Assembly: GCA_037179335.1 (NCBI GenBank)
Contig: JAKZHN010000006.1
Span: 1 to 64,000 of the forward strand
Length of the DNA stretch: 64,000 nt
DNA from: Cyclaneusma minus
Lineage: Eukaryota > Ascomycota > Leotiomycetes > Marthamycetales > Marthamycetaceae
Reading direction: 5' to 3'
A program made the position numbers and the translations under genes. Below, one piece after another: positions 1 to 12,100 of the stretch (positions are counted from its first letter, which is position 1; each line of letters opens with the position of its first letter). The notes beneath the pieces are model-generated. The model saw nothing but the letters and a program-made list of their open reading frames with translations, was not told the DNA's origin and did not search any database.

Positions 1-147
1 AAAATAAATAAAATAAATAAAATAAATAAAATAAATAAAATAAATAAAATAAATAAAATAAATAAAATAAATAAAATAAATAAAATAAATAAAATAAATA
101 AAATAAATAAAATAAATAAAATAAATAAAATAAATAAAATAAATAAA
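1..147. repeat. AAAATAAAT microsatellite
   Basis: A near-perfect 9-bp tandem repeat (unit AAAATAAAT), about 16 copies, running off the left window edge. Short A-rich tandem tails like this often mark the 3' end of a non-LTR retroelement, but no element body is visible inside the window, so that origin is only inference. Confidence 0.95.
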
Positions 148-600
148 AACGAGATTTAATTTTTCTACAATTTATTATAAATAGCCAAAAGCGGTGTGGA
201 ATTAGAAAAACGGCGCGTTTGGCACCCTTTTACCCTTTAAAAAATGTATTTTAGCAAGCGGAGATCTTTCGGGGCGAGAGACTTTTACAAAAAGGGCGCC
301 TGTTATACAAAACGCCGTATACGGACATAGCTAGACCCGCTGCTTAATTATGGCGGTAGGGATTCCATAAAAGCAAATCCCTAACCGGCCTGCAACAAGC
401 AATCAATTCAGCACTCATTAAACTGCCACCTACCGGTGATCATTACAATTGGTAACTACAAGTTAAACTTCGATGGCTGATGATTCAAACCCGTGACGCC
501 GGGCCTTGAGTTCGGAAAGCTATAAAGAGCAATGGTGAATGGAGCCGGGTCCCGAAGGACGGAATTGATTATTCCTATTTAGTACATATGCCACTCCCCT
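148..600. other. non-coding spacer before array A
   Basis: Mixed-composition sequence between the microsatellite and the first promoter array. I see no open reading frame with protein-like composition, no tRNA and no array hallmarks. It may be the unique end of the repeat element whose tail is the microsatellite. Confidence 0.5.
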
Positions 601-2700
601 TCTGTCTTGCGCCGACAGCGCCCTCACAAGCTAGGTAGCTATGCTTTCTTCACACAAGGTTGGTATTCCGAAATAGAATGGATTTTGCGGCAGCGAGCGC
701 TTTGTTCGACAGCATAGTGTCGGTATTGGCAGTCGTAGGGATGCTTCGACAACAGGGTTTCCCAGCGAGTTTGTCTTTGTTGCCAAGCTTGAATGCTGGA
801 TAGCTACCTGGCCTTGATGCTTTTTGGCCAGGGATAGGAAAGGTATATAAAGACCTACAAGCCACCTCTTCCACTTTCTTTTCCAAGGCCCACAAAGGTA
901 GACGATAATTCGATCCTCGGGGTTCCGAAGCAAAAGTCGAGACCTTCGACTATTCTTCGTTATCAAGTGCTATTGAGGCTTTAGATCAGCTGTGCTGTAG
1001 CCTGTAGCCTGTAGCTTTGCATGGAGTGATGTTTTGCGAAATAGGATATAATTTTGCGGGTGTGAGCTCGTTCTTCGATAGCAGATGTTTGTATTGCCAG
1101 CGGTAGCATTACTTCGGCAGTAGCAATCTTTCCTGGAATTCCATAGTGAGCTTGTTTTTGGTGCCATACTTGGAGGCTGAAAGGCCGGGATTCAGGACTT
1201 CTTGGGATCTGGCAGAGCCAGCAAAGGTATATAAACACCAGGTAGCACCCCTTCCTTTCTTTTTCCCAAGCACGCAGACGTTGAGTCAAAGGATGAATGT
1301 ATTATTAACGGTTCCTAAATGAGGTGCAAGACCAGATTGGTCAACTTGCAGACTTGTTTCTGATGCGGGTCGAAGCGAGGAATCTCTGATACTGCTGCGG
1401 CTTGCCATGGCGCACCGTTTTGCGGAACTTTCGAGAGAGGGGACAGAAGATGTGGTGATGAGTGTGATAAGCGGTAGGAGAATGCTTGGGTCGACGGTAT
1501 GGTGATACTTTGGTGATAGCGATTGTCTCAATTCTCCAACAGTTCCGCGCGTAGACCATTCACAGTACCATCTGAGTTGCTGGATTTGAGAGACTGGATT
1601 GAGGTGACATTTCCTGTTGTCGTCACGAGGCTGGGTAGTCGGTCCACTGGACCTTGCTCTCTCCTGGCACGTGACCAGTCGGTGCTTGGAAAAGTATATA
1701 AAGACCAGATCCTGACTGCTTTTCTTTTTCTTCAAGCTGGAACAAAGATGTACTCAATGTCACGGGAATTCGAGATCGAAGACCAGAGTGGTCGAAATGG
1801 ATTGTTGATTCTGCCTGTTTGGCGCTGCGTATTTAACCTTTTCCTGGGGAGACTGTGTCGTACTTGAAAGCGGATTTCTCGATTAAAAAGCCCATACAGG
1901 AAGTGGGATGCGGTGGTAAGTTCCCCGACCGACAGCAGCACGACCGTTCGACGGTGTGGTGATGTCGTGAGTCTCTGGGGTAAGGATGTCTCGAGTTTTG
2001 TCGCTTCGTCCGGTGTGATGGTGGTGACTCCGTCCATGAGGCAGAGCAGAATGTCGAGTTTGGATGTCTAGCCTCGATCTTCTTTTTGTCATGTGACATG
2101 GTCAGAAAGGTATATAAAGAGTGATCACTCCCTATCTCAACTGCTTTCTCCCAGAGTCCTTCGCGTGGATCTACAACTCACATGGTTCCTAGAGGCGCAA
2201 GAGGAGACCGTGCTGGTTCTGATATCTGTTTTCTGTCAGCAGGTGCCAGTCTGCCCCTGATGGGTTTGAGAAGAGTCTCAATCACGCTGAATCGCGCGGG
2301 AAATCGACAATTGTCAAGCCGCGACGATAAAGTTTTCAATCGACAGCAGGATGCATCTGTCGGCGGTGTGGTGATGTTGTTGTACTTCTTTGGGGTAATG
2401 ATTCTTGCAACTCCCCGGCCGTTTGGCACAAAGTTGTCATTGTCCATAAGGCATCATCGAACTTCAAGTTCAGCTTTCAGCTTCTTCATGTCACGTGACA
2501 GGGATAGAGGGGTATATAAAGACCAGCGAGCATTCGCCTCAAGTTCTTTTCTCCAGACCGGTCTTACAAGGGTCCACTCGAGTACGAGACGAGGTTTCTA
2601 GACGCGTGAATGTGTAGCCACGCTGGTTCTGGTTCCTAGGCTCTTTCAACAAGTGCTACTCGGTCTGCCTCTGACCGCGTTTGAGAATGATCATAATCAC
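600..2700 (+). repeat. promoter array A (5 plus-strand units)
   Basis: Five diverged tandem units of about 385-465 bp. Each has a plus-strand TATA box: 844-855, 1228-1239, 1695-1706, 2111-2120 and 2513-2524. Three are exactly TATATAAAGACC. Between 40 and 43 nt after the first T, each has a CT-rich stretch ending in CAAG or CAG, as expected of an initiator. CACGTG precedes the TATA box at 1668-1673 and 2492-2497. The box CGACAGCAG occurs at 1930-1938 and 2341-2349, with degenerate copies in the other units. Unit bodies are recognisably related (for example the segments near 680-740 and 1045-1110) but have no shared reading frame. Open frames on either strand are short and not conserved between units, so I do not call genes here. 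Confidence 0.75.
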
Positions 2701-3544
2701 CTGATGTGACATGTGGACTTGGGTAAATATTGTGAGCAGTGAAGTGTGCGGGCAGCGGCGGTGAGCTTCCCAGTCAACAGCAGCAACATCTCAGAAGCAA
2801 AGGCGCACATCTCCAGTAACAGCAACATCATTCCCTACCTCTCTGTCGTTGAAAGTCATCATGTCAAAGCGCTGCTCGTTGATGTTTTTTACAAAAGTCT
2901 TGAACACGGCGACATGTGACAGATAGCGCGCAAGGCGGCTAACGCGGATGACTGCATAAGCGCCTAGCGCGGCGCCAGCAAGCGGGGTAAGGTTCGTCCA
3001 AAGCGGGACTGTTCTGACTGCTACACATCGTCCCCAACTTTTCACCACACTCTTCGAAATACGAATATCTCAGCACAGCAGTGCGAGTCAGTGCCAGAAG
3101 TTCGTGTAACGTGCGTGTCACATGCCGCTGATCAGGTGACGTCGTATCTCCACCGCGGCGTTGTGTACAGGGCGCTTGAATGCAGCCGATGCTGTGAAGC
3201 TGTGAAGACGAATAAACCCAGCTTCATTCATTTATGTGTGTTGAGTCTCATTCAGTTGAGAGGTCAGAGGTGATAGGTCTGTGCGAATTTCTCCAATTCG
3301 TACATATTCTATCACATCTTCTCTCCTCTCAATCTCGCTCACTGTATGAAGAGAAGCTTACCTTGGTCCCCAGAATACACACAACCACACCTCAAGTCCT
3401 CAGCTCAGCCAAAAGTTTAAGATCCACTCGAACTTGTCAAAAAGATCGATCCACACACAATCCACAAAATCATCCCTCCCACCCGCAGAACCCAAACCAC
3501 CACACCTCACTTCATCATCCACTCCCACCCCCAAAACCGCAATC
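2701..3544. other. upstream region of the SPT10-like gene
   Basis: No gene seen. The left part still has degenerate array features (CAACAGCAGC near 2776). The last 250 bases before the ATG at 3545 are rich in C and T, as in fungal promoters and 5' leaders. The open frame continues upstream of this ATG but begins at a non-ATG codon, so it is read as leader. Confidence 0.5.
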
Positions 3545-5113
3545 ATGCCAGCCATGCTCGACGACCCCACCGCTCCCACCATCCACCGCACCACCCCCCA
3601 CCCCACCCCCTCCTCTTCCCTCCCACCAACCATCCACCCGCGCCTCGTAACCCTCCGCGATCTCCGCACAACCGCCACCATCCTCCCCTTCGCCTCTTCC
3701 ACCTCTGTCCCCTCCTCTCTCCTCGCCTATCTATCCTCTCAGCTAAATGCCGAAATCGAACAAGGAGACACCTATCCCATGACCGAACCCATGTCCGCCG
3801 AAGCATTCGCCCAATACTGGTTCCAGAATTTTGCAGCTATTATGATACTTGGGGATTACCACAATACCCAATCTATCATGAACATGGGCGAGGCGGATTG
3901 GAATAAGTTGTGTTTGGGAAGTTTCTACATAAAGCCCAACTACCCCGGCCGCTCCTCACATGTGTGCAACGCAGGGTTCCTAGTAACAACCGCCGCGCGC
4001 AACCGCGGCGTCGGCCGGCTAATGGGCGAAGCATATCTAGACTATGCGCCGAAACTCGGCTACACATACTCTGTCTTCAACCTCGTGTACGAGACCAACG
4101 TCGCGTCCTGTCGCATCTGGGACGGACTTGGGTTCAAGCGCATTGGACGTGTGAAAGGAGCTGGTGCGCTGAAGAGCTATCCGGATACGTTTGTGGATGC
4201 AATAATCTACGGGAAAGAGCTTGAAGTGAAAGATGGAATAGAAAGTGGGGAGGGGATGGGTGAAGGGGAGGAACAGGGCAGGTTTGAGAAGATTCGGTAT
4301 TATTTGCGGACGGGGAAATATCCAGTTGGTGCTGATCGTGCTGAAAAATCACGATTGCGCAGCGCTGCTACGCACTACAAACTCGTTATCGAAGACGATA
4401 CCCCTGCTTCCGCTACTGATACGGTCTCTAGCCAAGGAACGGGCGATGGTGGGAGCGGGAGTGGACAGGGAGGAGGCAAGAGGGAAAGATTGATGCTAAA
4501 AGAGAAGGAGGTTATTGTGGGCGCGGAGAGGCAATGGCAGATTGCAAAGAAAATGCACGAGCAGGGACAGCATGGCGGGATTAACAAGACGACGGCGGGG
4601 ATTGCGGAGAAGTACCATTGGGTGCGGATTAAGGAGACGGTGTCCATGGTTATCAAAGAGTGTGGAGAGTGTAGGGAGAAGGGGAATAGTGGAGGTTTGG
4701 GACCTGGGGGAGAAAATCCGGCTGGAAGTGCGGTGTCGGAGCATCTACCGGAACACGAGAAGGAACTGCTAGAGGAAGAGGGAATGCATATAGAGATGGG
4801 CGAAAAACTGCAGGCGATGTATGATGCGGAAGGAAGGGAGTTGGAGAGTGGCTTGGAGCAGATGGAGAGGATGGCGAGGCAGGATGTGGGGATAGATGAG
4901 GCTGCTCTCGGTGGCGGTGGGGGTCATGATGGATTGCCTGCTGCTCATGCGCAGACGAAACATGTGGGCGGGAATTATGATCCGGCACCGCAGCGCATGA
5001 GCGATTACTACATGGCTTTGGATCCGCAACTTGGGGGTCCGGATCTGGAGGATGATGAGGAGGATGCGAAGAATAGGGCCTATAATGATCTGGATATGCT
5101 GATTGATTCGTGA
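3545..5113 (+). CDS. SPT10-like acetyltransferase with integrase-type zinc finger
   Basis: A 522-residue intronless protein starting at the first ATG in the frame. Residues about 60-230 form a GNAT acetyltransferase domain, with the acetyl-CoA loop pattern RNRGVG at 152-157 and the C-terminal motif NVASCRIWDGLGFKRIG. Residues about 335-380 match the integrase H2C2 (HHCC) zinc-binding domain: His338, His343, Cys373 and Cys376, with the family's GG..KT and YHW..I spacing. This domain pair is the architecture of yeast Spt10, a sequence-specific activator that binds paired upstream elements of histone genes through its HHCC finger. The C-terminus is Gly-rich and acidic. Expected location is the nucleus, acting on chromatin. 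I infer an SPT10-family regulator. Its DNA target cannot be read from the sequence. It lies between promoter arrays A and B. Confidence 0.85.
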   Translation: MPAMLDDPTAPTIHRTTPHPTPSSSLPPTIHPRLVTLRDLRTTATILPFASSTSVPSSLLAYLSSQLNAEIEQGDTYPMTEPMSAEAFAQYWFQNFAAIMILGDYHNTQSIMNMGEADWNKLCLGSFYIKPNYPGRSSHVCNAGFLVTTAARNRGVGRLMGEAYLDYAPKLGYTYSVFNLVYETNVASCRIWDGLGFKRIGRVKGAGALKSYPDTFVDAIIYGKELEVKDGIESGEGMGEGEEQGRFEKIRYYLRTGKYPVGADRAEKSRLRSAATHYKLVIEDDTPASATDTVSSQGTGDGGSGSGQGGGKRERLMLKEKEVIVGAERQWQIAKKMHEQGQHGGINKTTAGIAEKYHWVRIKETVSMVIKECGECREKGNSGGLGPGGENPAGSAVSEHLPEHEKELLEEEGMHIEMGEKLQAMYDAEGRELESGLEQMERMARQDVGIDEAALGGGGGHDGLPAAHAQTKHVGGNYDPAPQRMSDYYMALDPQLGGPDLEDDEEDAKNRAYNDLDMLIDS

Positions 5114-5399
5114 GATAGGTATTTGGGAAAGGATGGCTGCAGGGAGCACACATGAATTTTGCTTTGACGGCGCAGAGAGTGGGGATAGATTATAATCAAG
5201 AGAACACAGGAATGACATGACAAATAGAACAACCCACTGAATCAAAGTGGAAGAAAGAGCCACACCCAAGCTTTGTTTTCCCTGTGGGCCACAAGTCTGC
5301 CTGCCCGTGATGAGTACAAACCCAAATCATTAACCTTCCCAGCCCACTCACGTGATGAGCCTACCCGTACCCGTCTAGCAGCGGCAGCACTAGCCTTCT
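5114..5399. other. 3' region of the SPT10-like gene
   Basis: No gene seen. Sequence between the TGA at 5111-5113 and the first array B promoter. It presumably carries the polyadenylation site. A CACGTG E-box lies near 5349, upstream of the TATA box at 5421. Confidence 0.5.
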
Positions 5400-5854
5400 C
5401 CTTAGCTACCTCACTCTGTGTATAAAAGCAGTTCCTCAACCCGCCTTCCTCAATCAAGACCCGCGCTACAATCAGTTGATCATTAGGTCTTTTGAGAATC
5501 CCCAAGTCTAGTCGTGTCATCTAGAACGCAAAGCCAGTCGCACGCCCAGAATGTAGCTTCAACTAACACCTCGAACGCTTCGCAGCACCAGGAAGGTTTC
5601 GAAAGATGAGATGACAGCAAACAAGCGGCACGGTGGCAGTGGGTCCTGGTGACAGCAGTCTGCGCCTGTCTATCTACCAGAGTCTGCTCGGTATAAATCA
5701 CTGACCCCATACACGATTTTTACAAGCAAAGTTTCCCAAAATGCGTGGAGGCTACAGAAGTTTGTTTCGGGGGGGGCAGCTGGCCTGCCCCAGCATACAT
5801 ACGTAACATTCCATATCGTATTCTAGAGAAGACAGTGACGGAGAGCTGTCGCTC

Positions 5855-5968
5855 TTTTTATACCCCTCTCTGCCTCACACTTCAGCTATAATCACGTGCA
5901 TGACTGGCAATGACACAGAGTAGGATCTTGGATTCGTGACTAAGCTTCTAGGGCTGGGGTATAAAAGC
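5855..5968. promoter_or_regulatory. bidirectional promoter B1
   Basis: Minus-strand TATA box (GGTATAAAA) at 5855-5863 and plus-strand TATAAAAGC at 5960-5968, with CACGTG at 5893-5898 between them. The two boxes face outward about 100 bp apart. Confidence 0.65.
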
Positions 5969-6437
5969 ACTGGTGTGCTATGGTCCGGACCTCTCTAGAA
6001 CAAAGAAAAGCAACAATTGGCGGGCATCTTGGAGGAAAACTGGGACGCGGATCGGTATTCATGTTAGAGGCGGCAGGCGAGAAGTTGAAGCCAGGGCCTT
6101 GTGGGACTCGACGAAGCTATCTCTTGTAGGGTGGTTCTAAACACGCGATGTCGGTTGGTGGATGCGGAATCACTCGGGAACAGGTGATTGGGACAACAGC
6201 AGGCTGGGGCGAGCGACAATAGCTGGACACTTTGACAGCATAAACGAACTTCGGAAAACACTTCCACAGAAAGATCTGGTTGATTCTTCGAATAGCTCAA
6301 ATTATCTCGAGGTCGTGGATGAGTGAGAAGTTTTCCGCAAATTGCTTCAGGACGTCACGCGGCCTGCACTAGAAGTCTGATGTTTGGCCCTGCAACTTCG
6401 TGTTTTAGGGAGTGAGTTTGAAGAGGCCCTCGTCTCC

Positions 6438-6597
6438 TTTTATACCCCGACCCTTACTCGTAGCATGCCGAAGCTCGAGTCACGTGCGTAACAATGACGC
6501 AGACGGCAGTAGCAGCGCCGGACGACAGATTCACAATGTCTACCTACGTCACAGGACTTAGCTTCCCTTCAAGTTTGAGGTCGTTGGCTATAAAAGC
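6438..6597. promoter_or_regulatory. bidirectional promoter B2
   Basis: Minus-strand TATA at 6438-6446, CACGTG at 6481-6486, plus-strand TATAAAAGC at 6589-6597. Same layout as B1 with a longer spacer. Confidence 0.65.
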
Positions 6598-7053
6598 TCA
6601 CCCGCATCCCCTCAGTTTTGAATTTCCAATAACTGGACTGTGGTCTATATGTCGCAGGTATATGGCCAATGTGACCAGGACGTCTGGATATCCGACTTCA
6701 GTAGATCAGACGAGATTCAAATTTTGATGCCCCACGAAATACTTTCCTGGAGTCGTCTGTGCCATGGACCCAGAGACGTGACAATAGATGACAGATGAGA
6801 AGTTGATTGAGAATAGGAAAGTGAGACGACGGTAGACAGAGCGAATGACGACAGCCGGATTTCTTGCTAGGTGATAGTGTCAAGCTGAGGAAGTCAAAGA
6901 CTTGATCCATCCCCAACGCAAATCCCCCGCATTTGGAATTTGGAAATCCAGCAGCACCAAAACAGGATTGGTCCAGCTCGTGGCTACTCCCATTGTACGT
7001 AAGATCGGAATTTCAGGGTTCTGGAGAAGGAAAGGCAGAAGACCTGCGCCCTT

Positions 7054-7223
7054 TTTTATAGCTCAATCTCCCGCAGTCTACAATTTCACAGTTTGCTAGG
7101 AGTGTCACGTGCGTAGCTGGGACAAAGAGAGCAGCGATGCACCTCACCCTCACACTGCCCACAGGCCTCGAGGGGCTCGAGCGTCATTGAAGAGTTTAGA
7201 GTAGCAGTTGTGGCTATAAAAGC
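7054..7223. promoter_or_regulatory. bidirectional promoter B3
   Basis: Minus-strand TATA at 7054-7061, CACGTG at 7106-7111, plus-strand TATAAAAGC at 7215-7223. Confidence 0.65.
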
Positions 7224-7663
7224 TCTCCTGGGCTCCCTCGCTTTTGCTTTCCTCATGGCAGAGAAAGCCACCGTTGGTGACTGATGTGCAGTGGTGTGAC
7301 TTCAAAGTTCGTGCCCGGCGAAGTGATAAAATTCGAAGTCGATGTTTCGTTAAGGGATTTGTCGAAATTGCTCGTCAGATGAAACTGAAGGGACCATTGA
7401 GATGTAGCTTTTTGTTGGGGATAGCTGAATAACACGGTAGCCGAAATTGACGAGCGACAGCAGCTAGATCTTTCGGCAACAGACAGGCTGATGGGGTTAC
7501 TTGGATTCTGGTAGATTCAAGGTTGATTTACTTGAGTTGTCTCTGAAAGACCGGGAGAATCTAGTGAGAGGGTTGAGTGGCAATTCAGTTCGGAGTTTTC
7601 TATATTTCCAGCTCGTCGCTACTAAAATCCTGGGGAATCAAGTTGCAGGAAATCCTCGCTCTT

Positions 7664-7829
7664 TTTATAGCCCACAGGTGTCCTAATGTGAAGCTTCACC
7701 CGCGAACTAGAAACTAGTCACGTGAGCTGACATAGACATTATCTCAGGCTGCGGTTGGCAGGGTTTAGAGGCGGCAGAATGGGCGACTAGGGAACTTCCT
7801 TGACTAAGCAAATCCTAGAGCTATATAAC
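7664..7829. promoter_or_regulatory. bidirectional promoter B4
   Basis: Minus-strand TATA at 7664-7670, CACGTG at 7719-7724, plus-strand TATATAAC at about 7822-7829. Confidence 0.6.
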
Positions 7830-8271
7830 CTCCCAGCCCCAGCTGTTTCTTTAACTCTATAGCTAGCTTTGGCCGGCGCCGTTATCATGGTTAAGCAGAT
7901 TAAACAGGCATTCGTATTCAGGCTTCCGTAATAGTCAGGTTCTCGCCTTGAAAATAGCAGAACCCCAGATATTTTCAAGCTCCCTCGATGTCGATATACC
8001 TGAAAGAAAATTTGAAAAACATGTGGCCATCGACGAGAGGAAAGTGGAACGAGAGCAGAAGAATCTTGCGACAGCATTTTCTGAGCCCTGTCGAAGCAAA
8101 AGCTCGCTTGCAATGTCAGGATCACTGCGACCCAGGTGAGACCGCCGTTTTCTTACTCGCCTTCCTCACAAAGATATTGGCTGAGATGTGTGACAGCCGA
8201 CCAACTCAGTGTTCTCAACGAGTGTTTCTAGTAGTTTCTGAAGAAATGAATCTCTGCAACCCTTCCAGGCT

Positions 8272-8440
8272 TTTTATACCCTACTCCCGCCTTGCCCCTA
8301 TGCACACTGGCAATGATCAGGTGCATCCCTAATCAGTTTGCCTGGTCGCAAGCGCTCGCCAGAGCTAAGGTCACGTGCATGGCCGGTATAACGCACTAAC
8401 TCCGCTTCTTGTCACTTGCAGCAATCCCATGGCTATAAAG
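8272..8440. promoter_or_regulatory. bidirectional promoter B5
   Basis: Minus-strand TATA at 8272-8280, CACGTG at 8372-8377, plus-strand TATAAAG at 8434-8440. Confidence 0.6.
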
Positions 8441-8910
8441 GCATGTACTTCCATCATAAATTTACTCTCCAAAAGAGTACTTGTCGGGGACCTTCAACAT
8501 GTGCAAGATATCTTTCCAGTGTGCGACTTTACATGGTTTTTTGGGCCTCGCATTAACAGCGGAAGCATTCGCAGAGCTACTCGAAGGCTTTATGCGCACC
8601 AGGAGATATCTAATCAAATTGTGATAGTAGGGAGTGAAACATTAGCAGCATGTGAAGTGGCAGCGGTGAGTGAAACGACAGCAGATGGTTCTCCCGACAG
8701 CAGCCCTTGCTCCTCTCCGCGAGATTACAAGCTGACATGTGAACCTGAGACAAATACGGATACATTCTTTGCTGCCTATGTTCTGACTCACCCGAGCCCG
8801 GGTAAGTATGATGCCTAGACCGTAGCACAGCATCGTCTCCCAAGCCCGTAATTGTGGCATGCAAGGTCTGTAGAATTCTGAGAGAAGAGGTTTCTTGCAA
8901 CTCATGAACA

Positions 8911-9069
8911 CTTTTTATACCTCACGCTCTTTCAACTCGACTGAACACTGGGAGTGATCCAGGTGAACTGCCACAGTCCCTACCCTGAGAGCACTAACCA
9001 AGCACTGTTTGATGACGCAACGAAGCGAGGTTTTCTTCAGACGAGGAGGTCCCCCAATGCTATAAAAGC
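8911..9069. promoter_or_regulatory. bidirectional promoter B6
   Basis: Minus-strand TATA at 8911-8920 and plus-strand TATAAAAGC at 9061-9069. No intact CACGTG in between, unlike B1-B5. This is the last pair before the array becomes one-directional. Confidence 0.6.
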
Positions 9070-9120
9070 TCCTTCATCATCCTGATATGTCTCTTTCATG
9101 GTTCCAGATGTATTCGCAAA

Positions 9121-12100
9121 CACTTATGTAATGATCCAGAGGGTTCCCTAACAATTGGTCATCTACCTACTGCTTCAAAAGCATTGGAATTTCGTAAAGC
9201 TACCCATCCTGGTGAGCGACAACAATCTCTGGAATATTACACTGCAAAGTAGCAGTCATGATAGGACCAGCTAAAACAACAGCAGACAATGCTTGTGACA
9301 GCAGGCATGAATTATCTCATGAGCACTAAGTGCGCAAGTGAATTTTCTCGAATGCATGAACAGGAAGGGAGAGGGTCTACATAGCTTTTTTGACACATGT
9401 GAGAATGGATTGAAGAAAGACTACGTCACATTCTCCAATTTCTTCAAGATTCTGGTCTTTGCAAAAGAAGGAAGCCTCCAGCGATCCTCTATATCTTTTA
9501 TACTAATGAGTCCAGCACTGGGTCACTGCTTTCATGCTTAGCGAGAAATTTGCTGAAGCAGTCATGACCCACTTCGACAGCAACATTAGAAAACGACAAC
9601 AGACAATTTTGGTGACAGTAGATCAAAGTTCTGCCAGGATGTCGGGGTACGATCCCATTTCCTGAACTGTGTGAGCCGCGTAACGCAGATTGTTCACGCT
9701 TTCCAGCTGTAGTCCCGAAGCCATAGGAATGGATTGAAGTTCATCGTGGCCTCAGAAGCCTTAATGCTTTGGATTTCGTATTCGTTGTATCTGGGGAAGA
9801 AAGCGTTGAGACAATGAAGCCGCTTTTGTATACCACGACTTCAGAGCCAAGCACTGGTCACTATGTTCGTGCTTGGCATTTAGCATGAAACCTTCCAAGC
9901 CATTGGCTCCGACCGCAGCAGGAGACACAACATGAGACTGCTCTCCTAGCAGCAAATGCGTTTCTTCTCTATCAAGAGCGCAGGCGATTTCTCCTGTTTT
10001 TTATCTCACAAAAGGGATGACTTGCTAGATGTTCTTTGTCGTCACGTGAATGGCCTGAAGTTCGTCGTGGCCCACAAAGCGATGTGCAAAAAGGGTTGCG
10101 CGAATGGTATCTGAGGGAGAAAGAACTGAGCCAGTGTGTCCACCCTTTTATATCACCACTCCAGAACGAAGGACTCGAAGAAATAATTCAGAGCGTCCGG
10201 CATCGACAGCAGCAGTAGACGCGACATGAGGCGACTCTCCTGACAGCAGGACAGATGTCTTTGCTATCGATAGTGAAAGTGAATTCTCGTGATTTTTTGA
10301 TCTGAGGAAGAAGAATGCTTTGCTAGATGTTCTTCGCCTTGTGACGATTGACTGGTGTTGGGCAGGGCGGAGTGGCGGACAAGTTTGTGGGATGGAGCTC
10401 TGAAAGAGGAAACTCACAGCGCTCTCTTTCCCCTTTTTATAGTATGGCGTCGAGCTGAGCACCAGGTGAAGTGCGTCTGGACATGATAAGCTAGGGAGAA
10501 TACTGGAAAGTGACCGACTTCGGTAGCCGCACGGGGAAGCGACAGCAAACGACGGTTGCGACAGCTGGATAGAAACCAGGTTCTCTTCTGGAAAGTGCAT
10601 GAGTGAATATTATTGTTTTCGATCTGCAGGAGAGAGACACGTTTCCCGGTATTTCTCTCCACTATATTCGAGAGGAGGCTGGAGTTGGTCATGGGATACG
10701 ATTCAGTTAACAGTGTGCATCTTTACCGTTATCTCTAGAAGAAGAAAAGACTCAGCGACCTTCACTGCCTTTTTATACCCCAGTCCATGCGCCAAGCAGT
10801 GGCTCGACAGTATCTTTTGCGCAGGAAGCGTTACAAATAATAGATTGGAGCTTCGACAGCAGCAGGCTAGGCAATATCAGTAAATGCTTGTGACAACAGG
10901 CACAACTTCACTCCTGGACCTCAAGATATCAGTCTAAATGTCTTAACAAGACGAGTGCTGCGCAAAATGAATTCCTTGCTTCCCATCGTGTACACAGGAG
11001 GTTGAAGTTTGCTAAAATCTATCAAGACATCAGACTCCTTTGGCTTCATTTGTGTTTTAAAGAAGGTAACTCTCAGCGACCTTTCCAATCCTTTTATACC
11101 TCGAGTCCCTGGAGCTAAAAGCTTGCTTAGTGGTATCGCACCCAGCGCGAAAGGTTTCAGGTGCAATTTCCGACAGCGGTGAGCGAGGCGAACGACAGCA
11201 GCTGGGGATGGCAGCGTCAAACAGATCTCGTGACAGCGGGTGGAGTTTCTTCCCTACCTAGGTCACCAGAATGCAGCTGCATCGCTCTGCATGTTTGGGG
11301 TGGTTGAGAGACTCCCATTGGTCTTCTCATCTCCCCGAGGAGGAATTGAAGTGCGTCCGAGTTGTCAGATCGTGCGCCTGCGGAAGAATCTTTGCAACTG
11401 AAAGAAACAAATCCTGGGCGATGTTTTCGCCCCTTTTATGGCCCAAGTCCTGGAGCTGACTCAGCTAGGCACCTCCTCAATAGTATTGCGAGATAACGAG
11501 AATCATTTCACAGCACAAAGTTCAATCGACAGCAGCTGGAAACAACAGCAACAGAGAACTCTCACAAAGGCATGGCGAGCTCTTCATCATGGCAAGCCGG
11601 AAGTACACAAAGCAGCTTCTTGATTTCTGAGAGATACGGTGACAAATCTACTCGGGTCTCCTCGTCTCTCTGAAAGGAAATCGCTGTGCTTCCACTTATT
11701 TGGAACACTAAGAGCTTCCTCTCGTCGTAAATTGCTTCTGAAAAAGAGAAGAGTCTGCGAATTTCTCAGTCATTTTATAGCCAAAGTCCTTGGGCTGACT
11801 CAGCTGAGCCCTAACTTAATACAATTGCAGGTCAGATAGCGAGGATCATACAACATCATCCAGGTTCATCGACAGCAACAGTCGAGAGGAAGAGCAAATC
11901 ACCCCCACGACAGTGACAAGGGATTCCTCTCCTCCATGGTAATGCAGAAATTGCAGGGTGGAAGTGTCCTAAAATTCAAGACTGAACGACAAAGACTCCT
12001 CCAGAATGCCCTGGACCACGCAGGAAGAGATGCCAGTTTGTCGTGGCCTTTGGAGCATTCAAAAACAGTGTGCACTGAGTGGTTTTGAAAGAAGGGAAAT

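Larger units (their letters stand above)
5400..9120. repeat. promoter array B, bidirectional part
   Basis: Two plus-strand promoters (TATA at 5421-5429 and 5692-5699) are followed by six back-to-back promoter pairs spaced about 580-640 bp apart (listed separately). Midway between neighbouring pairs lie copies of the CGACAGCAG box: 7455-7463, 8676-8684 and 8695-8703 exactly, with variants near 5651, 6195, 8062 and 9280. Transcription from adjacent pairs would therefore converge on the boxes, each unit being about 200-240 bp from TATA to box. Short open frames exist but differ from unit to unit and lack family resemblance. Confidence 0.7.
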
